Shown: in pieces, positions 1-8,192 of the stretch
Position numbering within the stretch: position 1 is the first letter of the stretch
Layout of the letters: each line of letters begins with the position of its first letter
DNA from: Algoriphagus pacificus
GTDB taxonomy: Bacteria > Bacteroidota > Bacteroidia > Cytophagales > Cyclobacteriaceae
NCBI RefSeq assembly: GCF_017254845.1
Contig: NZ_JAFKCU010000003.1
Coordinates: forward strand, 310,001-374,000
Direction: 5' to 3'
DNA: 64,000 nt
Position numbers and translations under genes: made by a program
Notes under the pieces: generated by a model
The model's input: the letters and a program-made list of their open reading frames with translations, nothing else
Told to the model about the DNA's origin: nothing
The model's database searches: none

Positions 1-679
1 ATTCAGTTGTGTAAGCTGCTGCTTGAACAATTCCCGTTGAAGTAGCTTTCATGCCTGATAGATCAGAAGCTGAAAAAGTCACACTGTTTGTTTTACTTGT
101 TTTGGTCGCCACTTTATCCCCATCAGAAATCACCCAGATGATATTATCGCAATTGGCAGGAACTCCCTCAATAGCCAAAGTCACCGAACCAGCTACTGAA
201 ATGGCATCTGGAACATTGCTGAAACGAATGATTCCTGGCATTTTCTTAGTCGTCGAATAAGTAAACGCAGCAACACCATTTCCGCCAGCGACAGACCAGT
301 CATTCCCTTGACCAGAATTCAAACCTAAAGTGATGTCCGTTGCCTTGTTTACATAAGAGTTTCCAACGGTTTGAAGAGTAAAATCATTGATCATGACATC
401 TCCAGCTTTTACTAAACTTCCTCCACCTGCTGAGGAATAAAAATTTGCAGAGGCAACATCAATAAGAATGTCTCCTAAGCCAGGTACTGGAGTGGAACCC
501 GGTACATTTGATTTTACTTTAATCGCAGCTAAAACTCCATCTGCGTCACCAGGTGTCTCCGGGGTTACATTGGCACTTTGTGCTTGCGTAGGATCCTTAT
601 CGTCATCTGAGCTACAGGATGAAAAATAGACGCCAAATACCAGCAAAAAGATCCATAGGTTTGATCTGAATAGTTTCAT
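1..679 (-). CDS. Lipoprotein of unknown function, 3' end cut by window edge
   Basis: I read an open frame on the minus strand from ATG at 679 to the left edge without a stop (226 codons). The N-terminus is a lipoprotein signal: basic start, hydrophobic run and a lipobox ending FSSC with Cys22. The following SSDDD resembles the acidic lipoprotein export signal of Bacteroidota, so surface exposure is possible (inference). The rest is rich in Gly, Ser, Thr and Val and looks like extracellular beta-sandwich material. I recognise no family. A TAAGTTTG promoter box lies about 25 bases upstream. The C-terminus is outside the window. Confidence 0.8.
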   Translation of the reverse strand, partial: MKLFRSNLWIFLLVFGVYFSSCSSDDDKDPTQAQSANVTPETPGDADGVLAAIKVKSNVPGSTPVPGLGDILIDVASANFYSSAGGGSLVKAGDVMINDFTLQTVGNSYVNKATDITLGLNSGQGNDWSVAGGNGVAAFTYSTTKKMPGIIRFSNVPDAISVAGSVTLAIEGVPANCDNIIWVISDGDKVATKTSKTNSVTFSASDLSGMKATSTGIVQAAAYTTE

Positions 680-703
680 AAGTTATTGATTTAGATTATA
701 AAC

Positions 704-711
704 CAAACTTA
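704..711 (-). promoter_or_regulatory. Candidate -7 box (TAAGTTTG) for the edge lipoprotein
   Basis: On the minus strand the octamer TAAGTTTG matches the Bacteroidota -7 consensus TAnnTTTG and ends 24 bases before the ATG at 679. I see no clear TTG at -33, so support is the single box plus its position. Confidence 0.3.
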
Positions 712-872
712 CATTCTTGTAATCCGGGGAGGAATAAGGCATTTGACGTATTTTTTTAACAATCCAAAACCTTCGTATTTCTCCCTCTTTTTGTCACAAT
801 AGCCCCAAAGTCAAATTGATTTTAAAATTGATATTTGGGAGATAAACTTTAAAAGAAAATCAATACTGAAAA

Positions 873-1259
873 ATGGCTATTTCAAGAACCAAAATCATTT
901 TTAGCTGGGTTTGTAGTGGACTTGCTACTCTCTTTTTGCTGATGGATTCTATTATCAAAATTATCAGTTTGCCTGAAGCAGTCGAAACTACCCAAGAGTT
1001 GGGATACCAAGCTTCCATAGTTCCAACTTTGGGAATAATCCTTCTGCTTTGCACTGCAGTCTACCTGATTCCAAAGACTTCTGTTCTAGGTGCAGTTTTA
1101 TTGACAGCATATTTTGGAGGTGCAATTGCCACACATCTGAGGGTTGAAAATCCATTATTCAGCCATGTTTTATTTCCGGTGTACATAGCAATTTTTGTTT
1201 GGGCAGGATTGATCCTTAGAAATCCTTCATTAAAAAAGTATTTTCTGATAACTACTTAA
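873..1259 (+). CDS. DoxX-like four-helix membrane protein
   Basis: A 128-residue protein with four hydrophobic segments (about residues 7-25, 48-67, 71-88 and 97-115), the layout of the DoxX-like family. These are small inner-membrane proteins, some linked to quinone or thiosulfate redox chemistry, but most members have no proven role. The helix-1 region carries the short acidic and basic residues usual for this group, and the length fits. It is monocistronic: a lipoprotein diverges upstream and a bidirectional hairpin terminator follows. A specific substrate cannot be given. Confidence 0.75.
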   Translation: MAISRTKIIFSWVCSGLATLFLLMDSIIKIISLPEAVETTQELGYQASIVPTLGIILLLCTAVYLIPKTSVLGAVLLTAYFGGAIATHLRVENPLFSHVLFPVYIAIFVWAGLILRNPSLKKYFLITT

Positions 1260-1263
1260 ATGA

Positions 1264-1295
1264 AAAAGCCCTTGAAAATTAATTCAAGGGCTTTT
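1264..1295. terminator. Bidirectional intrinsic terminator
   Basis: A perfect 13-bp inverted repeat (1264-1276 with 1283-1295) has a six-base loop, a GC-rich core GCCCTTG, and A/T tracts on both sides. It lies between the convergent DoxX-like and M14 peptidase genes and can serve both. Confidence 0.9.
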
Positions 1296-1309
1296 CTTTC
1301 TTATTTGTA

Positions 1310-4081
1310 TTATTTCAGATGATTCCAATTAATCAGTGCATTCCAAACCAATGGAGCATCGTGATGATTTAAATAGCGATGGAGTGGATCAAAAGTAAAG
1401 GCCAACACATTTCCTTTTCCGACCGGAATATTGAAAATAGAACCTTGACCGATGATAGTCTGCTCATTTCTGACCATTCCTGACCGTACATAAGGAACAT
1501 CTTTTCCACCTTCTGGTTTTGCTTTTTCTTCGATTTCCTGATCTGGCATTCCCATAATTGGTCCTGTATATTCTACTTCATCTTTGAGTGGCTTGGTGCC
1601 ATATTGAAGAAGCATCATATCTCTATCTTTTAAGTCAACTCTATACAATGGTCCATTTCCTCTGAAAATTGGGAAGGTTTCGGGGAAGCCATAGAGAACT
1701 GGGCTTTCTGTTTGTTTGATTTTAACTGTTACTACAGAACCCGGATGAAATAATCCTGAAGCTGAATACGATTCAAGATTTCTAACGATACCAGTTTCCG
1801 CTACCATGTTTGTTGAGTTATCTAATGTGATAATAAGACCACCTTCCTCTACAAACTTTTTAAGATTATCGATTCCCGAGAATCCTGGTCCTCCGGTAAT
1901 ATCAGGAGAAGAATCAGGGAAACCATGAGAAGGATACTCATCAGTTTTGGTAAAAGGCATAGGGCCAAATTCGGTGGTAACTCCATGAATGAAATCAGAC
2001 CCATTTCCTCTTGCTCTTGGAACTAAAATAACATCATATTTTGCACGAAGACCTCCGGCCTTGAGATCATCCTTATCAATGGAAGTATAAGGAATGCCTC
2101 TTTGCTCAAATGTATACCTGGACCAACCTTCATCTTGTGTGTTAAACCAAGTATGATAGATCGCTACTTTAGGCAAGGTCACTATGTGAGTTTCTTCTGA
2201 TTTAGGTTGCTCGCTGCCTTTAATCAAATCCAAACCAAAGTTGGTAGTCAGATACTCTGCCTGCTTTTGCGAAATCCCTTTGAAATAAAATGAACCCATG
2301 GATAAAGTGTCTGGCCCTGCCACAAACTCATTTTCCATGACATGGATCTCAGCTTTGCCATTTTCTGACTTTAGCCAGTAAAGTGCTGGAAGAACTGTAT
2401 TCTGAGCAGTATAGGAGAGGTAATAATTTGATCCTGATCCACTGATTTCGCCTGTATAAACAGCATCTTCTGATACCATTTTCAAGTCATTTAAATCATA
2501 AGCGATGCTGTCTTGTTTTTCAACTTCAACTCCATACAAATAACCTAAAGTCCAAGCGATATCATCATAGGGAGGGAATTTTGCCTCCTTCGGATAATTC
2601 TGTTCGGTCAAAAGATTGACTGCAAGATTTCTATATGGCTGATCCAAAAGGACTTCATAATCACCTTCTTTTTCTCCGTTAACTGCTTTATGAACTTCTA
2701 TTTTTTGAGCACGAAGTTGATTGACCAGATAAGCAGCCATGGCAGGATCTTTTTGATCTTTTGGAATGACAAAGGCTTTTGGTCCTTCAGTTTTTCCTTT
2801 CTGGATTGAGTTAACTCCCTTTTGATAGAAGTTTTTTAGCAATTGCTCTCCATTATGAGCAGCATAAGTCAAAGAAGCCAGAACGCCTGCTTCCATGTAA
2901 TTGATATTGTTTCTGGCGGACCAATAGACTTTTTGAGTTGGTGGATCAGGTCTATACCATTCTCTACTGGTAGCTGGATCACCTGCATATCTTGCATTAG
3001 ACAAATCTCTCATGTAGGTGTTTGCGCCTGCATTTCCGAAGGTTTCATAAAAGCGACCATTGGCATTGTGGTTATTTGCCACCCAAATTCCATAGCCAGG
3101 CCACCAACCATCATAAAATGCCCAAGTAAACGCGCCAGGCATACCTTGTGCAGCTAGACTTGCAATGTCACTATTGGCCATAATCTGCCATTCACCGATC
3201 GTTATCGGATCAACTTGCTCATTATAAGGACCTGTTCCGGTTGAGATATAAAGCAAAGGAACAGATTCATGTAAATCCAGCATTACTAATGGATGCCATT
3301 CGAAGAATATCTTGAAAATACCTTTTGTGATGCCCTGTGAAACCTGAAGACCATCTCTGTTATTGTCATGGAAAACATACTTTCCCCAATATGGAGTTGA
3401 CTTAGGAAAATTATCATCATAATCAGTTCGGGCTTTGGTGTAGCGATGGTACCAATCCACTTGCTTGTCTCTTCCGTCTGGCTCTGAAACAGGATTGATC
3501 AATACAATCAGGTTTTCTCTGATGTATGTAATTGCTTTGTCTTCGCTTGTAACCAGTCGATAGGCAAGTTCCATCAGCATTTCAGGAGAACCCATTTCCG
3601 TGGAGTGCATACCTCCATTTAAATAATATACAGGCTTAGAGTCTGCAATAATTTCTTCGGCTTGATCTGGGCTGGTAATCCTAGGATCAGCCAATTTTGC
3701 CATTTGTCCTTTGTAATGATCGAGTCGGTTCATGCTATCATCATTACCGATGATTACCATGTAAATAGGTCGTCCTTCCTCCGTGGTTTCAACTTGCTTG
3801 ATGCTCAGATAAGGCGACTTTTTAGCCAAAAGCTGATAGTAAGCATAGATTTCTTTGGTGCCGTGCATTACTCCTGGAGCACCGATGATTTGACCAAAAT
3901 GCTTTTTCGGCGAAGGAATCTCGGGATGATCGACTACCCCTAAAACTGACGAAGGTAAAAAACGTGGGTCTGTTGTAAACTCCTTGATTTTTGCATTGTA
4001 TTCCTCATCAATAGTCTGAGCATTCAGAAGAGTAGAGGCAAACAATCCAAAGAGTAAACCCACATAAAAACGAATTTTCAT
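1310..4081 (-). CDS. Secreted M14-family zinc carboxypeptidase, 923 aa
   Basis: A large exported peptidase that should release C-terminal residues from peptides. The signal peptide is residues 1-22, cleaved after LLNAQ. The M14 domain covers about 60-420. Zinc ligands are visible as H159 and E162 in GGMHSTEMGS, and H271 in LDLHES, with the supporting NPVSEPDGRD stretch near 196-205. The C-terminal third (about 640-920) looks like a class I glutamine-amidotransferase-like fold, as in other long Bacteroidota M14 proteins. It is transcribed alone, and 107 bases separate it from the upstream operon. It probably takes part in peptide scavenging in the periplasm or outside the cell. The family is clear; the substrate is unknown. 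Confidence 0.9.
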   Translation of the reverse strand: MKIRFYVGLLFGLFASTLLNAQTIDEEYNAKIKEFTTDPRFLPSSVLGVVDHPEIPSPKKHFGQIIGAPGVMHGTKEIYAYYQLLAKKSPYLSIKQVETTEEGRPIYMVIIGNDDSMNRLDHYKGQMAKLADPRITSPDQAEEIIADSKPVYYLNGGMHSTEMGSPEMLMELAYRLVTSEDKAITYIRENLIVLINPVSEPDGRDKQVDWYHRYTKARTDYDDNFPKSTPYWGKYVFHDNNRDGLQVSQGITKGIFKIFFEWHPLVMLDLHESVPLLYISTGTGPYNEQVDPITIGEWQIMANSDIASLAAQGMPGAFTWAFYDGWWPGYGIWVANNHNANGRFYETFGNAGANTYMRDLSNARYAGDPATSREWYRPDPPTQKVYWSARNNINYMEAGVLASLTYAAHNGEQLLKNFYQKGVNSIQKGKTEGPKAFVIPKDQKDPAMAAYLVNQLRAQKIEVHKAVNGEKEGDYEVLLDQPYRNLAVNLLTEQNYPKEAKFPPYDDIAWTLGYLYGVEVEKQDSIAYDLNDLKMVSEDAVYTGEISGSGSNYYLSYTAQNTVLPALYWLKSENGKAEIHVMENEFVAGPDTLSMGSFYFKGISQKQAEYLTTNFGLDLIKGSEQPKSEETHIVTLPKVAIYHTWFNTQDEGWSRYTFEQRGIPYTSIDKDDLKAGGLRAKYDVILVPRARGNGSDFIHGVTTEFGPMPFTKTDEYPSHGFPDSSPDITGGPGFSGIDNLKKFVEEGGLIITLDNSTNMVAETGIVRNLESYSASGLFHPGSVVTVKIKQTESPVLYGFPETFPIFRGNGPLYRVDLKDRDMMLLQYGTKPLKDEVEYTGPIMGMPDQEIEEKAKPEGGKDVPYVRSGMVRNEQTIIGQGSIFNIPVGKGNVLAFTFDPLHRYLNHHDAPLVWNALINWNHLK

Positions 4082-4188
4082 GGGTGAATTTGTTTGGTGG
4101 TTTATAATTCTAAAAGAGGGTAGAAGTTAAGCTTTTTCTTCGGGCAGAAGAATAAACAAATTAAAAAATGCCTAAACGGCAAAAGCTT

Positions 4189-5211
4189 CTATTTCTGAAT
4201 GAGGTGCTCTAAACTGATTCTTAAGATTTGCCCCATGTTGTGGCATTGTAAATATTTTTCATTTGAATAATGTTTCGCCAATTCTTTTTTCAACGATTCG
4301 ATATTCTCTGGAAGGGAAATCTTATCATGCTCCATTGACCGCAAGATATCATCAATACCTTTCTGCGAAGATTTTAATCGATTAGCGATCAGCGCTCTTT
4401 CTTCCTTTTGATATTGAAGCATCGACTCAGGAGTGATGTATTTCATTCCCAATTGGATCAAGACATTGTTTTCTTTGAAATATTGAGGAAGGTAAATTGA
4501 CTTTTTGCCTTCGTAGGATTGCTGATCAAAATCGATGGCACGAATTCGATAGTGTGTCTCTTCAAAATCCGGAGTCACATCTATCACAAAATTTGCAGAA
4601 TGCATATCTCCCAATAGCCTGACAAAACATCTTTCATTGAATTTCACGAATTCTTTGGCAAGTCGAATCGGATTCAAATGCGGATCTTGCATATGGACAC
4701 GCATGAACTTATCTCCCGGAATTCCCGCAATATGCTCCTCGATCAAAGTATTTTGATGAACCAAGTAGCTGATTCTGTTCGGAGAAAGTAAATGTTCCAG
4801 CTCCAAGCCGTAAACTCGGGAAGCGTCAGCATTTTTGATGTAGAAGTAATCAAAGTTGTCATTGATTCTATTCACAATCCTAACCCGAAAAGGCTGTGTA
4901 TTTCCATAAATGCATAGATCAATCCGATCCACATACAAATGCTCCATCACCGACATGTCACCTCCTGCTTTCAGAAGTGCATAAATCTTTTTGACATTCA
5001 GGTGGATTTCGGCACGATCAGACTCATCGTAAAAAACTGTCTCCCAAAGCGTATCCTGATCTTTGGAATCATATAGGGCGATAGAATTGGAATAACGCAG
5101 CAATTCATGGTAATGGATCGGAATATCCACCTCTCGGGAATATTTGATCAGGTACTTGCGTAATCCTGTACTGATCGGAAAAATCTTCTTTTTCTTGCTG
5201 ATTAATGCCAT
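4189..5211 (-). CDS. Protein with a kinase/phosphotransferase-like fold, function unknown
   Basis: A 340-residue protein I do not recognise by name. Its central part has the signature of aminoglycoside-phosphotransferase or protein-kinase folds: a catalytic-loop-like GDMHSANF (D202, N207), then a metal-binding-like AIDFDQ (D227, D229). K126 in FYIKN and the acidic IEEH at 157-160 could be the ATP lysine and the hinge. The C-terminal 100 residues are helical and charged. It is the last gene of a three-gene operon, three bases after the DUF3817 gene. The kinase-like assignment rests on motif order and spacing only; the substrate is unknown. Confidence 0.65.
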   Translation of the reverse strand: MALISKKKKIFPISTGLRKYLIKYSREVDIPIHYHELLRYSNSIALYDSKDQDTLWETVFYDESDRAEIHLNVKKIYALLKAGGDMSVMEHLYVDRIDLCIYGNTQPFRVRIVNRINDNFDYFYIKNADASRVYGLELEHLLSPNRISYLVHQNTLIEEHIAGIPGDKFMRVHMQDPHLNPIRLAKEFVKFNERCFVRLLGDMHSANFVIDVTPDFEETHYRIRAIDFDQQSYEGKKSIYLPQYFKENNVLIQLGMKYITPESMLQYQKEERALIANRLKSSQKGIDDILRSMEHDKISLPENIESLKKELAKHYSNEKYLQCHNMGQILRISLEHLIQK

Positions 5212-5214
5212 AGG

Positions 5215-5532
5215 CTAAAAATCTACATGTTGACTTTTTTTCAGGTTTCTGTCAAAGATAAAAGGCCCAAAAGGCAACACTGCTGCGATCAAAGCAAAAA
5301 ACGTCCTACTGAAATTCCATTTGAGTTTGTGAGCAGTAGGAAAGACCACATACATGTAAACTACGAATAGAACTCCATGAGCCCAACCTACAATTTTTAC
5401 GGCCATGGGCATATCCATCATGTATTTCAAAGGCATAGCGATAAATAACAAAATCAGAAAGGAACATCCTTCGATCAAGCTGATCCATTTAAATCTTTTG
5501 GCCCAAGTGGTTTGTTCTGGAGTTAAACTCAT
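5215..5532 (-). CDS. DUF3817 small integral membrane protein
   Basis: I choose the ATG at 5532 (MSLTPEQ, 105 aa). A longer reading from 5568 would add 12 residues that overlap the upstream gene. Three hydrophobic helices are visible, with the family-typical FKWISLIEG at the first helix and WAHGVLFVVYMY in the middle. This matches DUF3817, a family with no established function. The start lies one base past the stop of the upstream gene, so the two are probably translationally coupled. Confidence 0.8.
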   Translation of the reverse strand: MSLTPEQTTWAKRFKWISLIEGCSFLILLFIAMPLKYMMDMPMAVKIVGWAHGVLFVVYMYVVFPTAHKLKWNFSRTFFALIAAVLPFGPFIFDRNLKKSQHVDF

Positions 5533-5533
5533 G

Positions 5534-6112
5534 TTATTTATTGATGTTAAATAGGATTTGAAGGGCATTCCAAAGTTTGCGCTTCATCATTTTATCTTCT
5601 GCGATCTGAGATAGGGAATCTGCAAATAAATACTGAGTCTCTCGATCGGTGTAAACTTCATATGGAATCGCTGGAACAGAATTGACAGGATGACTGATTC
5701 TTCCGAATTTCAAAATTGTATGGGCATTGAGTGCCATGAAATCTTCTAAGGATCTTCCTTCCAAAATTTCAGAAGAGACCATTCCAACTTCATTCATGGA
5801 TTTACCAACTGCATTGATCATTTTGACCAACATATCCATTACTTCCGCGTTCAGTTCCTCTTCTTCATGAACAATCAATAAACCATTGGAAAATGAGCCT
5901 TTGACTTGAATAGGCTCAGATTCAATTTTTTCCTCTTCTATAATTGGAGAATCATAGACTTCTTGTGATTCCTGAACTTCCGCTGGAGTACTTTTCGAGC
6001 TTGGTTGGACAACTTGAGAGGATGAATTTTCCAATTGCTGTTTGTCCTCTGGAATTAGAAAAAGGTCTTCTTCAAGGAAGAATTGTAATTCGTGGAGACT
6101 GATTTTTTCCAT
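5534..6112 (-). CDS. Conserved protein, possibly DNA polymerase III psi (HolD)-like
   Basis: A 192-residue soluble protein. Residues 1-30 form a short conserved N-terminal peptide. Residues 30-75 are an acidic, Ser/Gln-rich linker, and 75-192 form a compact domain. That domain begins with a beta strand LLIVHEEE, has a central strand ILKFGR, and ends with an alanine/leucine helix containing KLWNALQ. This order resembles the clamp-loader psi subunit of proteobacteria, whose C-terminus ends in a similar ALWQQ helix. The resemblance is by eye and weak, and an unrelated fold is possible. It is the first gene of a three-gene operon with DUF3817 and the kinase-fold gene. Confidence 0.5.
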   Translation of the reverse strand: MEKISLHELQFFLEEDLFLIPEDKQQLENSSSQVVQPSSKSTPAEVQESQEVYDSPIIEEEKIESEPIQVKGSFSNGLLIVHEEEELNAEVMDMLVKMINAVGKSMNEVGMVSSEILEGRSLEDFMALNAHTILKFGRISHPVNSVPAIPYEVYTDRETQYLFADSLSQIAEDKMMKRKLWNALQILFNINK

Positions 6113-6144
6113 GATGGGAAATTGGTCAAAAATCAGCTGTTAGC

Positions 6145-6178
6145 AAAAAAAGAAGGGACAAATACGCTTGTCCCTTCT
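6145..6178 (-). terminator. Intrinsic terminator of the thioesterase gene
   Basis: An 11-bp perfect stem (AGAAGGGACAA at 6151-6161 with its complement at 6168-6178) and a six-base loop are followed on the minus strand by a run of T (6150-6145). It separates the thioesterase gene from the next operon. Confidence 0.9.
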
Positions 6179-6192
6179 AAGATTTTTTTAAT

Positions 6193-6720
6193 TCACTTGG
6201 TATTTGGAAGATTGAAAATAGATTTCAGTTCCACTGCATCCTCTGGTTTCATCCGTTGGGAAAGAACCAGTCTCAGTTGTCTTCTTCGTAATGCGCCATC
6301 GTAGTGTTCTTTTTCCTCATCTGTCTCAGGAATTACTTCTGGCACCTCGATAGGTTTTCCGTTTTGATCCACTGCCACAAAAGTGAAAAATGCACGATGG
6401 GTCATGATTTTCTTATTAGCAGGAATATCTTCTGCCACTACTTCTATAAAAACCTCCATGGAGGAATTAAATGCTCTGGTAACTTTCGACTTTAGCGTAA
6501 CTACATTACCTAAAGCAATTGGCTCTTTGAAAGAAATACTATCTGCAGAGGCGGTTACTACAATTCGATTGGAATGCTTCTGAGCTGCGATAGCGGCCAC
6601 TACATCTAGCCAATGCATCAATTTTCCACCCATTAAATTGTTAAGGGTATTGGTATCATTGGGTAAAACCATTTCGGTCATGATGGTAGCAGACTCTCTT
6701 GCAAATTTCTTTTTAGCCAT
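6193..6720 (-). CDS. Acyl-CoA thioesterase, hotdog fold (YciA/BACH-like)
   Basis: It should hydrolyse acyl-CoA to free acid and CoA in the cytoplasm. The 175 residues form one hotdog domain. The family signature is visible at 28-39: N28, G31-G32, L34-M35, W37 and D39, followed by the helix VVAAIAAQKHS. The strand with SADSISF and the later THRAFFTFVAVD also fit this subfamily. The C-terminal 45 residues are charged and helical. The gene is monocistronic with its own terminator. A TATTTTTG box lies 16 bases upstream of the ATG. Confidence 0.88.
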   Translation of the reverse strand: MAKKKFARESATIMTEMVLPNDTNTLNNLMGGKLMHWLDVVAAIAAQKHSNRIVVTASADSISFKEPIALGNVVTLKSKVTRAFNSSMEVFIEVVAEDIPANKKIMTHRAFFTFVAVDQNGKPIEVPEVIPETDEEKEHYDGALRRRQLRLVLSQRMKPEDAVELKSIFNLPNTK

Positions 6721-6736
6721 AGGATTAGTTTTGCTT

Positions 6737-6744
6737 CAAAAATA
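6737..6744 (-). promoter_or_regulatory. Candidate -7 box (TATTTTTG) of the thioesterase gene
   Basis: This is an exact match to TAnnTTTG on the minus strand, 16 bases before the ATG at 6720. The nearest TTG-like -33 element is about 26 bases away, which is longer than usual, so the call is tentative. Confidence 0.3.
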
Positions 6745-6823
6745 GGTATAAAATTTTGAAATCGGTAATTCAAGAGGTAAATACAGAATAATATTCTGAT
6801 TCTAAATGTTTTCATTCATTGGA

Positions 6824-7480
6824 TTATCTCCAACCATCTTTACCCAAAAGAGGAACGAAAGCAAATCCGTCAAATTCTTCACGAATCACCTGCTTTTCAG
6901 ATTTTTTTGTGAGTCGAAGCATCATCTGTCTCTTACGATCTCCAACGGGAATAACCAAAACACCCCCGATTTTCAATTGTTTTAAAAGTGAATTTGGAAC
7001 GATTGGGGCACCTGCTGTGACCAAGATTTTGTCATAAGGAGCATGTGCTGCAAGACCTTCAGAACCATCTCCATAAAATAGATGCATTTCGATTCCTAGT
7101 CTCCCTAAAAAGCGTTTGGTCCCTTCGTAAAGTTTTTTTTGATACTCAATAGTGAAAACCTCAGCGCCTAATAGATGAAGGATAGTTCCTTGATATCCCG
7201 AACCTGTTCCAATTTCAAGGACTTTATCACCAGGTTTGATGTTTAAAAGTTCAGTTTGGAAAGCAACCGTATAAGGTTGGGAAATAGTTTGTCCTTCTCC
7301 GATGGGAAAAGCTTTGTCTTCATAAGCATGTGATATCAAAGCTGAATCGAAGAAAAAATGCCTAGGAAGTTGGTTGATCGCATTCAAAACGCTCTCGCTT
7401 TTGATTCCTTTTTCACGAAGCAAAGCAACTAGTGCTTTTCGTTTGCCTTTGTGTAGGTAGGTATCTTCTAATTTGAGCAT
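6824..7480 (-). CDS. pcm: Protein-L-isoaspartate O-methyltransferase
   Basis: It uses S-adenosylmethionine to methylate the isoaspartyl residues of aged proteins and so starts their repair. The 218-residue length is standard. The SAM-binding motif I appears as VLEIGTGSGYQG (88-98), preceded by the family-specific GEGQTISQPYTVA at 61-73 and followed by the acidic strand FTIEYQ. Late motifs YDKILVTAGAP and GGVLVIPVG are also present. It is transcribed alone and diverges from ribE across 115 bases. The family assignment is firm. Confidence 0.95.
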   Translation of the reverse strand: MLKLEDTYLHKGKRKALVALLREKGIKSESVLNAINQLPRHFFFDSALISHAYEDKAFPIGEGQTISQPYTVAFQTELLNIKPGDKVLEIGTGSGYQGTILHLLGAEVFTIEYQKKLYEGTKRFLGRLGIEMHLFYGDGSEGLAAHAPYDKILVTAGAPIVPNSLLKQLKIGGVLVIPVGDRKRQMMLRLTKKSEKQVIREEFDGFAFVPLLGKDGWR

Positions 7481-7595
7481 CGGGAGGGTACTTATTTAAT
7501 TTCTTGATCGAAGATAAAAGAATAATTGGCTTAATTTGAACTCTCAAATGGCAATTTTTGCTTACTCATTGAAAGCCCGAAGTTTATAAAATAGC

Positions 7596-8192
7596 ATGTT
7601 TACAGGAATCATCGAATCATTTGGAACAGTCCAAAAAATCACCAAAGAAGGCACCAATGTTCATTTTGATTTGGAGTCAACTCTGACTTCTGAATTAAAA
7701 ATAGATCAATCTTTGGCTCATGATGGAGTTTGCCTCACGGTAGTGGAAACAACTCCTGCAACTTATAGAGTAACGGCAATTGATGAGACGATTCAAAAAA
7801 CCAATCTTTCCCAGTGGGTTGTTGGTAAAAAAGTAAACTTAGAGCGCTGCATGCCCGCTAATGGCAGGTTTGATGGGCATATTGTCCAAGGTCATGTGGA
7901 TCAGGTGGGAAGGGTGAAAAATATCTCTGACCAAAATGGAAGTTGGTTATTTGATATTGAATACGACGATCATATCGGAAATGTGACCGTTGAAAAAGGC
8001 TCTATCACTATAAACGGCACAAGTCTGACTTGCTTCAATTCTAAACCTGGTCAATTCTCGGTTGCAATTATTCCCTATACCTACGATCATACCAATTTTC
8101 ACCAATTAAAAATCGGTGATTTGGTAAACTTAGAGTTTGACATTATCGGCAAGTACATTGCCCGTATTGTAAACGGCTATCCAAAATCCTAA
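7596..8192 (+). CDS. ribE: Riboflavin synthase alpha chain
   Basis: It dismutates two 6,7-dimethyl-8-ribityllumazine molecules to riboflavin and a pyrimidine. The protein starts with the hallmark MFTGIIE and contains two tandem lumazine-binding barrels: first repeat to about residue 95, second beginning near FDGHIVQGHVDQVG. The length of 198 residues fits. No other rib gene is nearby, so the pathway is dispersed. Its stop is interleaved with the stop of the convergent lipase gene (CTAA at 8189-8192), and no hairpin terminator is visible there. Confidence 0.96.
   Translation: MFTGIIESFGTVQKITKEGTNVHFDLESTLTSELKIDQSLAHDGVCLTVVETTPATYRVTAIDETIQKTNLSQWVVGKKVNLERCMPANGRFDGHIVQGHVDQVGRVKNISDQNGSWLFDIEYDDHIGNVTVEKGSITINGTSLTCFNSKPGQFSVAIIPYTYDHTNFHQLKIGDLVNLEFDIIGKYIARIVNGYPKS

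Noticed and set aside
51-260. A 69-codon plus-strand frame at the left edge
   Set aside because: It is antisense to the edge lipoprotein, whose signal peptide and lipobox support the other strand.
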